Below are positions 1 to 6,224 of a stretch of 6,447 nucleotides of DNA, piece by piece; position 1 is the stretch's first letter; every line of letters begins with the position of its first letter. The translations under genes were made by a program, and so were the position numbers. The notes below the pieces were generated by a model. That model ran no database searches and had not been told where the DNA came from. It saw only the letters and a list, made by a program, of their open reading frames with translations. The stretch is from an uncultured Oscillospiraceae bacterium (GTDB taxonomy: Bacteria > Bacillota_A > Clostridia > Oscillospirales > Oscillospiraceae), in contig CALXGC010000163.1 in assembly GCA_944387755.1 (NCBI GenBank), positions 1 through 6,447 of the forward strand, given 5' to 3'.

Positions 1-120
1 GGGGGTGTAGGCCAGAGACAGGGACTCCTTGTCGTTGGCGGGCACAGTGGCCACGACCTCAATTTTTCCCTTCCATTCCCCGTGGAGGCGGAGGGATTCC
101 TTTGCATAATCCATTGGCAT
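1..120 (-). CDS. Malic enzyme (oxaloacetate-decarboxylating malate dehydrogenase), N-terminal fragment
   Basis: Only the first 40 codons are inside the window; the gene runs off the left edge. The peptide starts MPMDYAKESLRLHGEWKGKI and continues to a SLSLAYTP segment. This matches the usual N-terminus of bacterial single-domain malic enzymes (MDYAKESL..H..WKGKIEV followed by LSLAYTPGVA). The family oxidatively decarboxylates malate to pyruvate with NAD(P)+ in the cytoplasm; the catalytic and cofactor regions are outside the window. An AAGGAG Shine-Dalgarno lies at 130-125. It is 4 nt from the ATG at 120 and 10 nt from the second ATG at 114. Homologues usually begin at MDYAKES, so the true start may be 114. 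A TATAAT promoter lies upstream and the permease gene is divergent. The family call is firm for so short a piece; the cofactor cannot be told. Confidence 0.85.
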   Translation of the reverse strand, partial: MPMDYAKESLRLHGEWKGKIEVVATVPANDKESLSLAYTP

Positions 121-124
121 CGAT

Positions 125-130
125 CTCCTT
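125..130 (-). promoter_or_regulatory. Ribosome binding site of the malic enzyme gene
   Basis: AAGGAG reads on the minus strand. Its spacing leaves two possible starts: 4 nt to the ATG at 120 (short) and 10 nt to the ATG at 114 (long but workable). A small dyad (GTCCGC at 135-140 with GCGGAC at 155-160) sits just upstream and could fold in the leader next to this site. Confidence 0.7.
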
Positions 131-173
131 TTCTGTCCGCCCGCCTGCTTGGAAGCGGACGTTTTTCGGTTTC

Positions 174-201
174 ATTATACCGGCTTTCCCGAAAAACGCA
201 A
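174..201 (-). promoter_or_regulatory. Probable sigma-A promoter of the malic enzyme gene
   Basis: A perfect TATAAT (-10) reads on the minus strand at 179-174. A weak -35 candidate, TTGCGT, lies at 201-196 with 16-nt spacing and matches only the TTG of the consensus. Transcription would start near 167, giving a leader of about 47 nt. The -10 box is in the left arm of an inverted repeat shared with the divergent permease promoter. Confidence 0.6.
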
Positions 202-208
202 CGGCGGG

Positions 209-221
209 AGAAAATTTTTCT
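209..221. promoter_or_regulatory. A/T-rich palindrome between the divergent promoters (possible operator or UP element)
   Basis: AGAAAATTTTTCT is a perfect 6+1+6 palindrome. It lies between the -35 candidate of the malic enzyme promoter (196-201) and that of the permease promoter, touching the latter's first base (221-226). A regulator bound here could affect both genes, but A/T-rich palindromes of this size are common and no regulator family is recognisable. Listed as a candidate site only. Confidence 0.25.
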
Positions 222-249
222 TTTCAAACGGCCGGTTTTCCGGTATAAT
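221..249 (+). promoter_or_regulatory. Probable sigma-A promoter of the APC permease gene
   Basis: The -35 candidate is TTTTCA at 221-226 (4 of 6 consensus bases) and the -10 is a perfect TATAAT at 244-249, with 17-nt spacing. The predicted start is near 256, leaving a leader of roughly 76 nt before the ATG at 332. The rest of the 121-331 intergenic stretch holds the divergent promoter and a short direct repeat, and no gene that I can support. Confidence 0.65.
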
Positions 250-272
250 AATTATCCTGTCATCTGTTTGCT

Positions 273-288
273 TTACAACGTTACAGCG
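273..288 (+). repeat. Tandem 8-bp direct repeat in the permease leader
   Basis: TTACAACG (273-280) is followed directly by TTACAGCG (281-288), one mismatch in eight. It lies about 17-32 nt after the predicted transcription start. It could be a downstream operator half-site pair or chance; nothing identifies a binding protein. Confidence 0.3.
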
Positions 289-331
289 TTAAATTTTCCG
301 GGAAATCGAAGAGAAAAGAGGCGTTGTCTCC

Positions 332-1687
332 ATGGAAGAACAGCTCACAAAGAAGTACGGCCTGCCCACAGCCGCCGCCATGGTGATTGGAATTGTCATC
401 GGCAGCGGCATTTTCTTCAAGGCGGAAAAAATTCTCACCGCCACCGGCGGCGATTTGAAGACCGGCATTCTGGCCTGGCTGCTGGGCGGCTGTATCGCCA
501 TTGCCAGCGCCTGCGCCTTTGCGGTGATGGCCACCCGGTACCAGCGGGTGGGGGGCGTGGTGGACTACGCCGAGGCCACCGTGGGCGAGGGCTACGCCTA
601 TTATCTGGGCTGGTTTATGGCGGCGGTGTACTTCCCCTGCCTCACCAGCACCCTGTGCTGGGTATCCGCCCGGTACACCTGCGTGCTGCTGGGGTACGAT
701 ATTTTAAGCGGCCCCTGCCTGGCCATCACCATGCTGTATATGGCCCTGGTGTACTTCATGAACGCCGCCGCCCCCAGACTGGCGGGCCGGTTTCAGGTGT
801 CCCTCACGGTGATTAAGCTGGTCCCCATCCTGCTGATGGCGGCCGTGGGCACCTTTGCCGGCCTGCGCTCCGGCCTGATTGCGGAGAATTTTACGGCGGC
901 GGCGGCGCAGGCGGCGGACACCCCCCTCTTCTCCGCCCTGGCGGCCACCTCCTTCGCCTATGAGGGCTGGGTCATCGCCACCACCATCAACGCGGAGATC
1001 AAAGACGCCAAGCGCAACCTGCCCCTGGCCCTGGTGTTCGGGGTGGGCGCCATTATGCTGATCTACCTGTTTTACTATGTGGGCATTGCCGGGGCGGTCC
1101 CCAACGCCGTCATGATGGAAAACGGCGAGCAGGGGGCCCGCATTGCCTTCTCCACCATCTTCGGGCCGGTGGCCGGGACGGGGCTGTTTGTGTTTGTGGT
1201 CCTCTCCTGCCTTGGCACCTGCAACGGCCTGATGATGGCCTGCACCCGGGGCTTCTACGCCATCGCCGCCAGAGGCCGGGGCCCCAGGGCGGAGCTCCTC
1301 AGCCAGGTGGACCGGTGCACCAACATGCCCAACAACGCCGCCGCCCTGGGACTGGTCATGTGCGCCTTCTGGTGCTGCTACTTCTATTTCGGGACCCTCC
1401 TTAACCAGCTGGGCCCCTTCCGCTTCGACTCCTCGGAGCTGCCCGTCATTACCCTGTACGCCATGTACATTCCCATCTACCTGTTCTTTATGAAGAAGGC
1501 AAAGGACGAACGGCCCCTCCGCCGCTTTGTGCTCCCCGCTCTGGCCCTCATTGGGGCGGTGTTCATGATAACCGCCGCCATTTTCTCCTATGGGATGGAC
1601 TGCGTGTACTACCTGCTGGTGTACGCCGCGGCTATGGTCCTGGGCTGGCTCCTCGACCGGAAGCACGCAGAAAAAAAGACCGCCTGA
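332..1687 (+). CDS. APC-superfamily amino acid permease (LAT/SteT-like)
   Basis: A 451-residue inner-membrane transporter of normal length for the family. About twelve hydrophobic segments can be read (roughly residues 12-29, 45-67, 88-119, 123-144, 156-178, 199-220, 230-253, 275-303, 335-357, 369-388, 397-420, 424-442). Helix 1 carries the unwound-helix motif IGSGIFF (23-29), which in APC proteins binds the amino acid backbone. Helix 6 carries FAYEGW (208-213), typical of the LAT-like branch that includes SteT. The polar N-terminus and the charged C-tail (DRKHAEKK) are presumably cytoplasmic. The family moves amino acids by exchange or proton symport; the substrate cannot be told from sequence. 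The start has a modest GAGG site at 318-321 with 10-nt spacing. The gene stands alone, divergent from malic enzyme, and its stop codon lies in the loop of its own terminator. Confidence 0.9.
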   Translation: MEEQLTKKYGLPTAAAMVIGIVIGSGIFFKAEKILTATGGDLKTGILAWLLGGCIAIASACAFAVMATRYQRVGGVVDYAEATVGEGYAYYLGWFMAAVYFPCLTSTLCWVSARYTCVLLGYDILSGPCLAITMLYMALVYFMNAAAPRLAGRFQVSLTVIKLVPILLMAAVGTFAGLRSGLIAENFTAAAAQAADTPLFSALAATSFAYEGWVIATTINAEIKDAKRNLPLALVFGVGAIMLIYLFYYVGIAGAVPNAVMMENGEQGARIAFSTIFGPVAGTGLFVFVVLSCLGTCNGLMMACTRGFYAIAARGRGPRAELLSQVDRCTNMPNNAAALGLVMCAFWCCYFYFGTLLNQLGPFRFDSSELPVITLYAMYIPIYLFFMKKAKDERPLRRFVLPALALIGAVFMITAAIFSYGMDCVYYLLVYAAAMVLGWLLDRKHAEKKTA

Positions 1688-1699
1688 GCGGTCTTTTTT
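1672..1699. terminator. Bidirectional intrinsic terminator between converging genes
   Basis: AAAAAAGACCGC (1672-1683) and GCGGTCTTTTTT (1688-1699) form a perfect 12-bp stem around a CTGA loop (1684-1687). Reading plus, the GC-rich stem ends in T6 for the permease. Reading minus, it ends in T7 (1677-1671) for the uppP-spoIIIE-glycohydrolase transcript. The permease stop codon TGA (1685-1687) is inside the loop, and the glycohydrolase stop is only 4 nt beyond the right arm, so one structure serves both units. Confidence 0.92.
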
Positions 1700-1702
1700 C
1701 TT

Positions 1703-2629
1703 TTACCAGCCCAGCCGGGCCAGCAGGGCCTCCACCCGGTCCCTCTCCCGGAGGGCCTGCATCCAGCGGCCGGGAATGCCGGACGCGCCGAAGGCAATTC
1801 CGGCCAGTCCTCCGGCGATACAGGCGGTGGTGTCGGTGTCGCTGCCCAGCTGGACGGCCCGCTTGACGGTCTCCTCATAGCTGGAGGCGGTCTGAAGAAT
1901 CATGAAGGCGCTGTGCAGGCTGTCCACCACATAGCCGGTTCCGGTCCCCTCCCAGGGGCCGTCCGGCGCAATGCGCTCCAGCTGCGCGGCGTAGTCCGGC
2001 ATGTCCCGGTACAGGTCCCGCAGGGTCTCCGCCGCCCAGGGCTGGGCCGTCCGGAAGGGCTCCCCCCGGAGCAGGGCGCGGGCCGTCAGGCAGTACAGGG
2101 CGCAGCAGACCTGGTTGCAGATGTGCCCGTGGGTAATCAGGCACTGCCGGTGGGCGTCCAGCACCAGCGTCCGGTCGTCCCCCTGGCTCCACAGCGCCAG
2201 GGGCAGCACCCGCATCAGCGCCCCGTTGCCCTGCCCGTTGGGGTTGACCATACCGCACTGCTCCGCCGGCACGCCCTGGTCGAAGGCCCGCAGGGCCCGG
2301 AGGGTCTGCCCCCCCACGTCGAACACGTCGCCGCCCACCGCCCATACGCCGTCCTCCAGCCAGGCGGCCAGCTTTGCGGAAAAATTTTGGAGGGAAAACG
2401 CCCCGCACTGGGACAGGCTGTCCAGCAGGCACAAGGCCTGGGCGCCGTCGTCCGACCAGGTCCCCGGCAGCAGCTCCGGATAGGACCGGCGGAAGCCCTT
2501 CGGGGGCTCCATCTCAATCTCCTCCAGAGGCGGAATGCGCTCCGGGGCGTGGAACTCATAGGGCACGCCCAGGGCGTCCCCAATCAGCAGGCCGTAAAGG
2601 CCGCCTCTCCTTCGCTCGTCTGTGTGCAT
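1703..2629 (-). CDS. ADP-ribosylglycohydrolase family protein (DraG/ARH fold)
   Basis: 308 residues, the usual length for the all-helical ADP_ribosyl_GH family. These are metal-dependent enzymes that remove ADP-ribose from proteins or small molecules. Visible landmarks: GLLIGDALGVPYEF near the N-terminus (13-26), TWSDD (57-61), NGALMRVLPLAL (135-146), THGH (166-169) and QLGSDTDTTACIAGGLAG (260-277). Ser59-Asp60-Asp61 and Asp264-Thr265-Asp266-Thr267 match the two metal-ligand clusters of ARH enzymes, so it is probably active. The residue after the first DD is Gly62, where many relatives have Thr. I chose the ATG at 2629 because AGGAG at 2642-2638 sits 8 nt before it and the family-like sequence begins there; the open frame extends to 2761 but inside the spoIIIE gene. 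It follows spoIIIE by 29 nt and is probably the last gene of that transcript. The substrate is unknown; no nitrogenase or ADP-ribosyltransferase gene is in the window. Confidence 0.88.
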   Translation of the reverse strand: MHTDERRRGGLYGLLIGDALGVPYEFHAPERIPPLEEIEMEPPKGFRRSYPELLPGTWSDDGAQALCLLDSLSQCGAFSLQNFSAKLAAWLEDGVWAVGGDVFDVGGQTLRALRAFDQGVPAEQCGMVNPNGQGNGALMRVLPLALWSQGDDRTLVLDAHRQCLITHGHICNQVCCALYCLTARALLRGEPFRTAQPWAAETLRDLYRDMPDYAAQLERIAPDGPWEGTGTGYVVDSLHSAFMILQTASSYEETVKRAVQLGSDTDTTACIAGGLAGIAFGASGIPGRWMQALRERDRVEALLARLGW

Positions 2630-2658
2630 GATGTTCTCTCCTCTCTGCGTGATCTGCA

Positions 2659-5238
2659 TTACAGGCCGTTCTCCTCCGGCTGGTCCGGAGACTCCTCCGG
2701 CTGGGCCTCTTCGTCCAGCGGCTTTGAGACAATGCCCTGGCGGTACTGCATCTCCTGCCACTGCTCCTTGGTGATGAGCACCTGCCGGGCCTTGGAGCCC
2801 TCGAAGGGCCCCACGATTCCCCGCTCCTCCATCTGGTCCACCAGGCGGGCGGCCCGGGCGTAGCCCAGCTTCAGCCGCCGCTGGAGCATGGACACGGAGG
2901 CCTGTCCGGTCTCCAGCACCACCTCGATGGCGGCGTTGATGTGCTCGTCGTACTCCTCCTCTCCGGCGGGGTCAGAGCCGCCCACCCCCTTGGAGGCCTT
3001 CTCCTTCTCCGCAGCGTGCTGTTCAATCTCCTGCATGACCTGGTCGTCGTACTGGGCGGCGCCGCTGTTGGACTTCACATAGTCCACCACGCCGGCCACC
3101 TCCTGGTCGGTGATGAGGCAGCCCTGCACCCGGGTGGGTTTGCCGGAGCCCAGGGGGAAGTAGAGCATGTCGCCCCGGCCCACCAGCTTCTCCGCCCCCT
3201 GGGTGTCCAGAATGATCCGGGACTCCATGGCGGAGGCCACGGCGAAGGCGATCCGGCTGGGGATATTGGCCTTCATCAGGCCGGTAATGACGTCGGCGGA
3301 GGGCCGCTGGGTGGCGATAATCAGGTGCATACCGCTGGCGCGGCCCATCTGGGCCACCCGGCAGATGGACTCCTCCACCTCCTTGGCGGCCACCAGCATC
3401 AGGTCGGCCAGCTCGTCGATGACCACCACCACCTGGGGCATGGTCTCCATCCCCTCGGTTTTGGCGGCCTTGGCGTTGTAGGAGGCCAGGTCCCGCACCC
3501 CCACCTCGGCAAAGGCGCGGTAGCGCTTCATCATCTCCGTCACCGCCCACTGGAGGGCTCCGGCGGCCTTTTTGGGGTCTGTCACCACCGGAATCAGCAG
3601 GTGGGGAATGCCGTTGTAAATTCCAAGCTCCACCATCTTGGGGTCCACCATGATAAGGCGGACCTCCTCCGGACTGGCCTTATAGAGCAGGGAGACAATC
3701 AGCGCGTTGGTGCACACCGACTTGCCGGAGCCGGTGGTGCCGGCGATAAGCAGGTGGGGCAGCTTGGCGATATTGCCCACAATGCACCTGCCGCCGATGT
3801 CCTTTCCCACGGCGAAGGACACCTTGCTGGCGCTGTTCTGAAACTCTCTGGAGCTGAGCACCGTGCGGATGTGCACCGGGGAGACCAGCTTGTTGGGCAC
3901 CTCAATGCCCACCATGGAGATCTGGTCCGGGATGGGGGCGATGCGCACCCCGGAGGCCCCAAGGGCCAGGGCGATGTCGTCGGCCAGGTTGGTCAGCTTG
4001 TTCAGCCGAACCCCCTGGTCCAGCTCCAGCTCGTACCGGGTGACGGAGGGCCCGCGGGTGACGTTGGCGATGTTGGCGTCAATGCCGAAGGAATGGATGG
4101 TGTCGGACAGGCGCTGCTTGTTGGCGCTGAGCTCCGCCAGAGCCTCGCCCCGCAGCTCCCCCGTCCCCTCCTCCAGCAGGTCCAGGGGCGGATAGCTGTA
4201 GGGCGGCGTCTCCTGCTCCATGCCGGCCTGGATATGGCGGGCCATCTCCTCCGCCTCCTGGGCGCTGGAGTCCTCCCCCTTGGGCCGCTTGGGGACGGCG
4301 GGCTCCCGGACAATCTCCGGCATGGGAGGCGCCTCCTCTGGGTCCGCCCCGGCGCTCTCCGGCTCCCCGCCCTCCGGCTCCTGGGGCTCCGCCCTGGCCG
4401 CGGCGCCCAGCAGCACCTGGTCGGGGGTGGGCACTCCGGGCGTCCGGTCGAAGAAGCTCTTTTTCTTCTTTTCAGACGGGCGCGCCGGCTGGGAGGGGCT
4501 CTCCTCCGGCTCCCCGGAGGGCTGCGGCCCGCCGTCCATGGGGACGTCAATCTCCGGCGTCCGGCGGCCTGGGGCCCGGACGGCGCGGGCGCGCTCCCGC
4601 TGCCGGCGCGCCGGAAGCTCCGGCTCCTGCTCCTCGTATTCGTACGCATAGCGGGGACGGCTGGCAATCCAGTCCGCCACATCCACAATGGTCCGGTTAA
4701 ACGCCCCCAGGCCCGCCATCAGCAGGGCCAGCACAAAGATCACCGCCGCCCCCACCACGCTGAACACCCGGACAAAGACCTGCGCCAGCAGGCCGGACAG
4801 AACGCCGCCGCTGGTCATGGCCTCGCCGCTGGTCCAGAGGGTCCGGAGCAGCTCCATATTCCAGGGCAGCGCCTGGGCGGTGATGGAGTGGATCACACAG
4901 GAGAGCAGCGGGGGGAGCAGCAGGGCGCAGGCCGCCCGCAGGCGCACCGGCCGGCCCCGGTGAAAAGCCAGGATATAGCTGGCCAGCAGAAGGGCGGGGG
5001 GCGTCAGCCAGAAGCCGTAGCCTATCAGGCCCTTAATCAGCCCGCAGAAGAAGTCGATAAACAGCGCCTCCATCTGAAAGCAGCCGAAGAGGGCGAAAAT
5101 AGCCAGTACCAGACAGATCCCTGCCCCCACCTCCCGGCGGAAGGGCCGCGGGGCCCTCCCGCTCCGGGAGCTTCCACCCTTTGCTTTTCCGGAGGAGGCC
5201 GTCCGGCCCCGCCCCGTTTTCTTTCGTGAAGCAGCCAT
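2659..5238 (-). CDS. spoIIIE: FtsK/SpoIIIE family membrane-anchored DNA translocase
   Basis: An 859-residue ATP-driven DNA pump that clears or moves chromosome through the closing septum at division or spore formation. In order: a basic N-terminal tail (1-36); about four membrane helices (roughly 37-54, 72-91, 102-119 and 145-178, the last broad); a Pro/Glu/Arg-rich linker (about 195-350); the alpha/beta motor (about 360-730), with Walker A GTTGSGKS (500-507), Walker B VVVVIDELADL (603-613, Asp608-Glu609) and ATQRPSADVITG (642-653); and a C-terminal gamma winged helix (about 762-825, with the LGYARAARLVDQMEERGIVG segment) that reads orienting DNA sequences. It is somewhat longer than B. subtilis SpoIIIE, mostly through the linker and an acidic C-tail. 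The start has AAAGGA at 5252-5247 with 8-nt spacing. It follows uppP by 36 nt. Whether it acts mainly in vegetative division or in sporulation cannot be told here; the symbol could equally be ftsK. Confidence 0.96.
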   Translation of the reverse strand: MAASRKKTGRGRTASSGKAKGGSSRSGRAPRPFRREVGAGICLVLAIFALFGCFQMEALFIDFFCGLIKGLIGYGFWLTPPALLLASYILAFHRGRPVRLRAACALLLPPLLSCVIHSITAQALPWNMELLRTLWTSGEAMTSGGVLSGLLAQVFVRVFSVVGAAVIFVLALLMAGLGAFNRTIVDVADWIASRPRYAYEYEEQEPELPARRQRERARAVRAPGRRTPEIDVPMDGGPQPSGEPEESPSQPARPSEKKKKSFFDRTPGVPTPDQVLLGAAARAEPQEPEGGEPESAGADPEEAPPMPEIVREPAVPKRPKGEDSSAQEAEEMARHIQAGMEQETPPYSYPPLDLLEEGTGELRGEALAELSANKQRLSDTIHSFGIDANIANVTRGPSVTRYELELDQGVRLNKLTNLADDIALALGASGVRIAPIPDQISMVGIEVPNKLVSPVHIRTVLSSREFQNSASKVSFAVGKDIGGRCIVGNIAKLPHLLIAGTTGSGKSVCTNALIVSLLYKASPEEVRLIMVDPKMVELGIYNGIPHLLIPVVTDPKKAAGALQWAVTEMMKRYRAFAEVGVRDLASYNAKAAKTEGMETMPQVVVVIDELADLMLVAAKEVEESICRVAQMGRASGMHLIIATQRPSADVITGLMKANIPSRIAFAVASAMESRIILDTQGAEKLVGRGDMLYFPLGSGKPTRVQGCLITDQEVAGVVDYVKSNSGAAQYDDQVMQEIEQHAAEKEKASKGVGGSDPAGEEEYDEHINAAIEVVLETGQASVSMLQRRLKLGYARAARLVDQMEERGIVGPFEGSKARQVLITKEQWQEMQYRQGIVSKPLDEEAQPEESPDQPEENGL
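2671..2704. repeat. Short direct repeat in the spoIIIE 3' end
   Basis: CTCCTCCGGCTGG occurs at 2671-2683 and again at 2692-2704 (13 bp, period 21). It encodes the repeated QPEE of the acidic C-terminal tail (QPEESPDQPEE). Probably a small in-frame duplication in a low-constraint tail. Confidence 0.6.
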
Positions 5239-5274
5239 GGTTGCAGTCCTTTCCTGAAGATTTTCAAGCGGCGG

Positions 5275-6126
5275 TCAGGCCGCGGGGGTCAGCTGAAAGC
5301 CGGTCAGGCTCAGCGCCAGGAACACCGCGCCCGCAATCCAGCAGTAGTAGGCAAAGGAGCCGAACTTCCCCTTGGAGGCCAGCAGATTGACAAGCCCGAT
5401 GGCAAAATAGCCCACCACCCCGGCGATGACCATGCCCAGCAGGTATTTGGGCAGCAGCGCGGTATCCACACTGCCCTCCCGCGCCACGTCCGCAATCTGT
5501 AAAATTGTGGCCCCCATTACCGCGGGGAGGGACATGAGGAAGGAGAAGCGCACCGCAAATTTCCGGTCCAGGCCCAGGGCCATCCCGGCGGCGATGGTGC
5601 TGCCGGAGCGGGACAGGCGGGGCAGCGTGGCGAACCCCTGGGCCACGCCGATGAGCAGGGCGTCCTTTATTGTGGTGTTCCGGGCGTTTTTCCGCCCCCT
5701 GGCCATCCGGTCCGAGAAAAACAGCACCACGCCGGTGAGAATCAGAATGCAGCTCACCGCCGCGGGGTAATTGCCCACCTGCTCCACATAGTTCTTGATG
5801 GGCAGCACCAGAAACAGGGGCAGCGTGGCCACAATCAGCAGCAGAATCTGCCGCCGGGCGGCGGGGGGCTCCCCCCTGGCCGGGGCAGGGGAGAGCATAT
5901 CCCGGATACAGCGGAAAAACTCCAGAATCATCTCCCAGATGTCCCGCCAGTAGTAGATAAATACGGCAATCAAAGTGGCGAAATGAAGCAGAATGTTGAA
6001 CAGATTGTCCGGCTCCGGCATACCCAGAAAATGCTGAAACAGCGTCAGGTGCCCGGAGCTGGAGATGGGCAGAAATTCTGCCACGCCCTGCACTACGCCC
6101 AGGACGGCGGACATCAGATAGGTCAC
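5275..6126 (-). CDS. uppP: Undecaprenyl-diphosphatase (UppP/BacA)
   Basis: 283 residues, normal for the family. This inner-membrane enzyme turns undecaprenyl diphosphate into the monophosphate, recycling the lipid carrier of peptidoglycan synthesis; raised levels give bacitracin resistance. The first conserved motif is intact: QGVAEFLPISSSGHL (13-27), with the (E/Q)xxxE residues Gln13 and Glu17, the Ser22-24 cluster and His26. The second motif, usually PGxSRSG, reads PRLSRSG (169-175), with Arg170 in place of Gly; Ser172, Arg173 and Ser174 are kept. About eight hydrophobic segments are visible. The start is GTG at 6126, chosen because GGAGG at 6141-6137 is 10 nt upstream; the next in-frame ATG (6114) is 22 nt from that site. 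A promoter with an extended -10 lies just upstream, so this gene probably leads the uppP-spoIIIE-glycohydrolase transcript. Confidence 0.95.
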   Translation of the reverse strand: MTYLMSAVLGVVQGVAEFLPISSSGHLTLFQHFLGMPEPDNLFNILLHFATLIAVFIYYWRDIWEMILEFFRCIRDMLSPAPARGEPPAARRQILLLIVATLPLFLVLPIKNYVEQVGNYPAAVSCILILTGVVLFFSDRMARGRKNARNTTIKDALLIGVAQGFATLPRLSRSGSTIAAGMALGLDRKFAVRFSFLMSLPAVMGATILQIADVAREGSVDTALLPKYLLGMVIAGVVGYFAIGLVNLLASKGKFGSFAYYCWIAGAVFLALSLTGFQLTPAA

Positions 6127-6136
6127 AGTATCAATA

Positions 6137-6141
6137 CCTCC
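6137..6141 (-). promoter_or_regulatory. Ribosome binding site deciding the uppP GTG start
   Basis: GGAGG reads on the minus strand at 6141-6137, 10 nt before the GTG at 6126-6124. No ATG or TTG is in frame at a better distance, so the GTG start is the best reading. Confidence 0.75.
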
Positions 6142-6160
6142 ATTGCAAGTCTCAGAAAAT

Positions 6161-6169
6161 ATATTAGCA
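6161..6169 (-). promoter_or_regulatory. Probable extended -10 promoter of uppP
   Basis: Reading minus, TGCTAATAT at 6169-6161 is an extended -10 (TGn followed by TAATAT, 5 of 6 consensus). No good -35 lies at 16-18 nt, which fits an extended -10 promoter. Transcription would start near 6154, giving a short leader of about 28 nt before the GTG. Confidence 0.5.
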
Positions 6170-6190
6170 CAGCCGTTCCAAGAATACCAG

Positions 6191-6224
6191 TATTTTTTCA
6201 GCCGCCCCGCCGGCCTGAAAAATA
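6191..6224. other. Imperfect hairpin just upstream of the uppP promoter
   Basis: TTTTTCAG (6194-6201) pairs with CTGAAAAA (6215-6222), extended inward by CCG (6202-6204) with CGG (6211-6213) past one bulged C (6214). The loop is CCCCGC. In both directions the T-run is on the 5' arm and the A-run on the 3' arm, so it does not look like an intrinsic terminator. Its A-run overlaps the T-tract of the neighbouring terminator. Confidence 0.5.

Larger units (their letters stand above)
174..249. repeat. Perfect 10-bp inverted repeat holding both divergent -10 boxes
   Basis: ATTATACCGG at 174-183 and CCGGTATAAT at 240-249 are exact reverse complements, with a 56-nt interval. Each arm holds the TATAAT of one of the two divergent promoters preceded by CCGG. 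A 13-bp palindrome, AGAAAATTTTTCT, lies at 209-221 near the middle, between the two -35 regions. The symmetry may be chance promoter similarity, or may mark a region controlled from both sides. Confidence 0.6.

Noticed and set aside
135..166. A plus-strand dyad (GTCCGC / GCGGAC) followed by GTTTTT, resembling a terminator
   Set aside because: The stem is only 6 bp with a 14-nt loop, and no plus-strand transcript is known to reach it; at most it is a leader hairpin of the malic enzyme mRNA.
82..816. A 244-codon plus-strand frame starting in the malic enzyme gene
   Set aside because: It runs through both promoters and then out of frame through the permease; the Arg/His-rich peptide is a frame shadow.
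893..919. GCG/GGC trinucleotide-like repeat within the permease gene
   Set aside because: It encodes an alanine-rich external loop (TAAAAQAAD) in frame; ordinary low complexity for a GC-rich gene.
704..1666. A 320-codon minus-strand frame opposite the permease
   Set aside because: Low-complexity Gly/His/Glu/Gln composition and fully antisense to a clear 12-helix transporter; a shadow of GC-rich codons.
2630..2761. A 44-residue N-terminal extension of the glycohydrolase into the spoIIIE gene
   Set aside because: The extension overlaps the spoIIIE end and has no family similarity, while the ATG at 2629 has an AGGAG site at 8 nt.
1913..2863. A 316-codon plus-strand frame across the glycohydrolase and the spoIIIE end
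   Set aside because: It crosses two real antisense genes and has repetitive Gln/Val/Arg/Pro composition without recognisable motifs.
2941..5229. A 762-codon open frame on the plus strand opposite spoIIIE
   Set aside because: It is a mirror of the GC-rich coding frame: rich in His, Gly, Gln and Leu, with no domain, no credible ribosome site, and fully antisense to a well-conserved translocase.
6123..6143. A six-codon mini-frame (MEVLIL) whose TGA overlaps the uppP GTG start
   Set aside because: It has no ribosome site of its own, and its bases are better explained as the GGAGG site and spacer of uppP.
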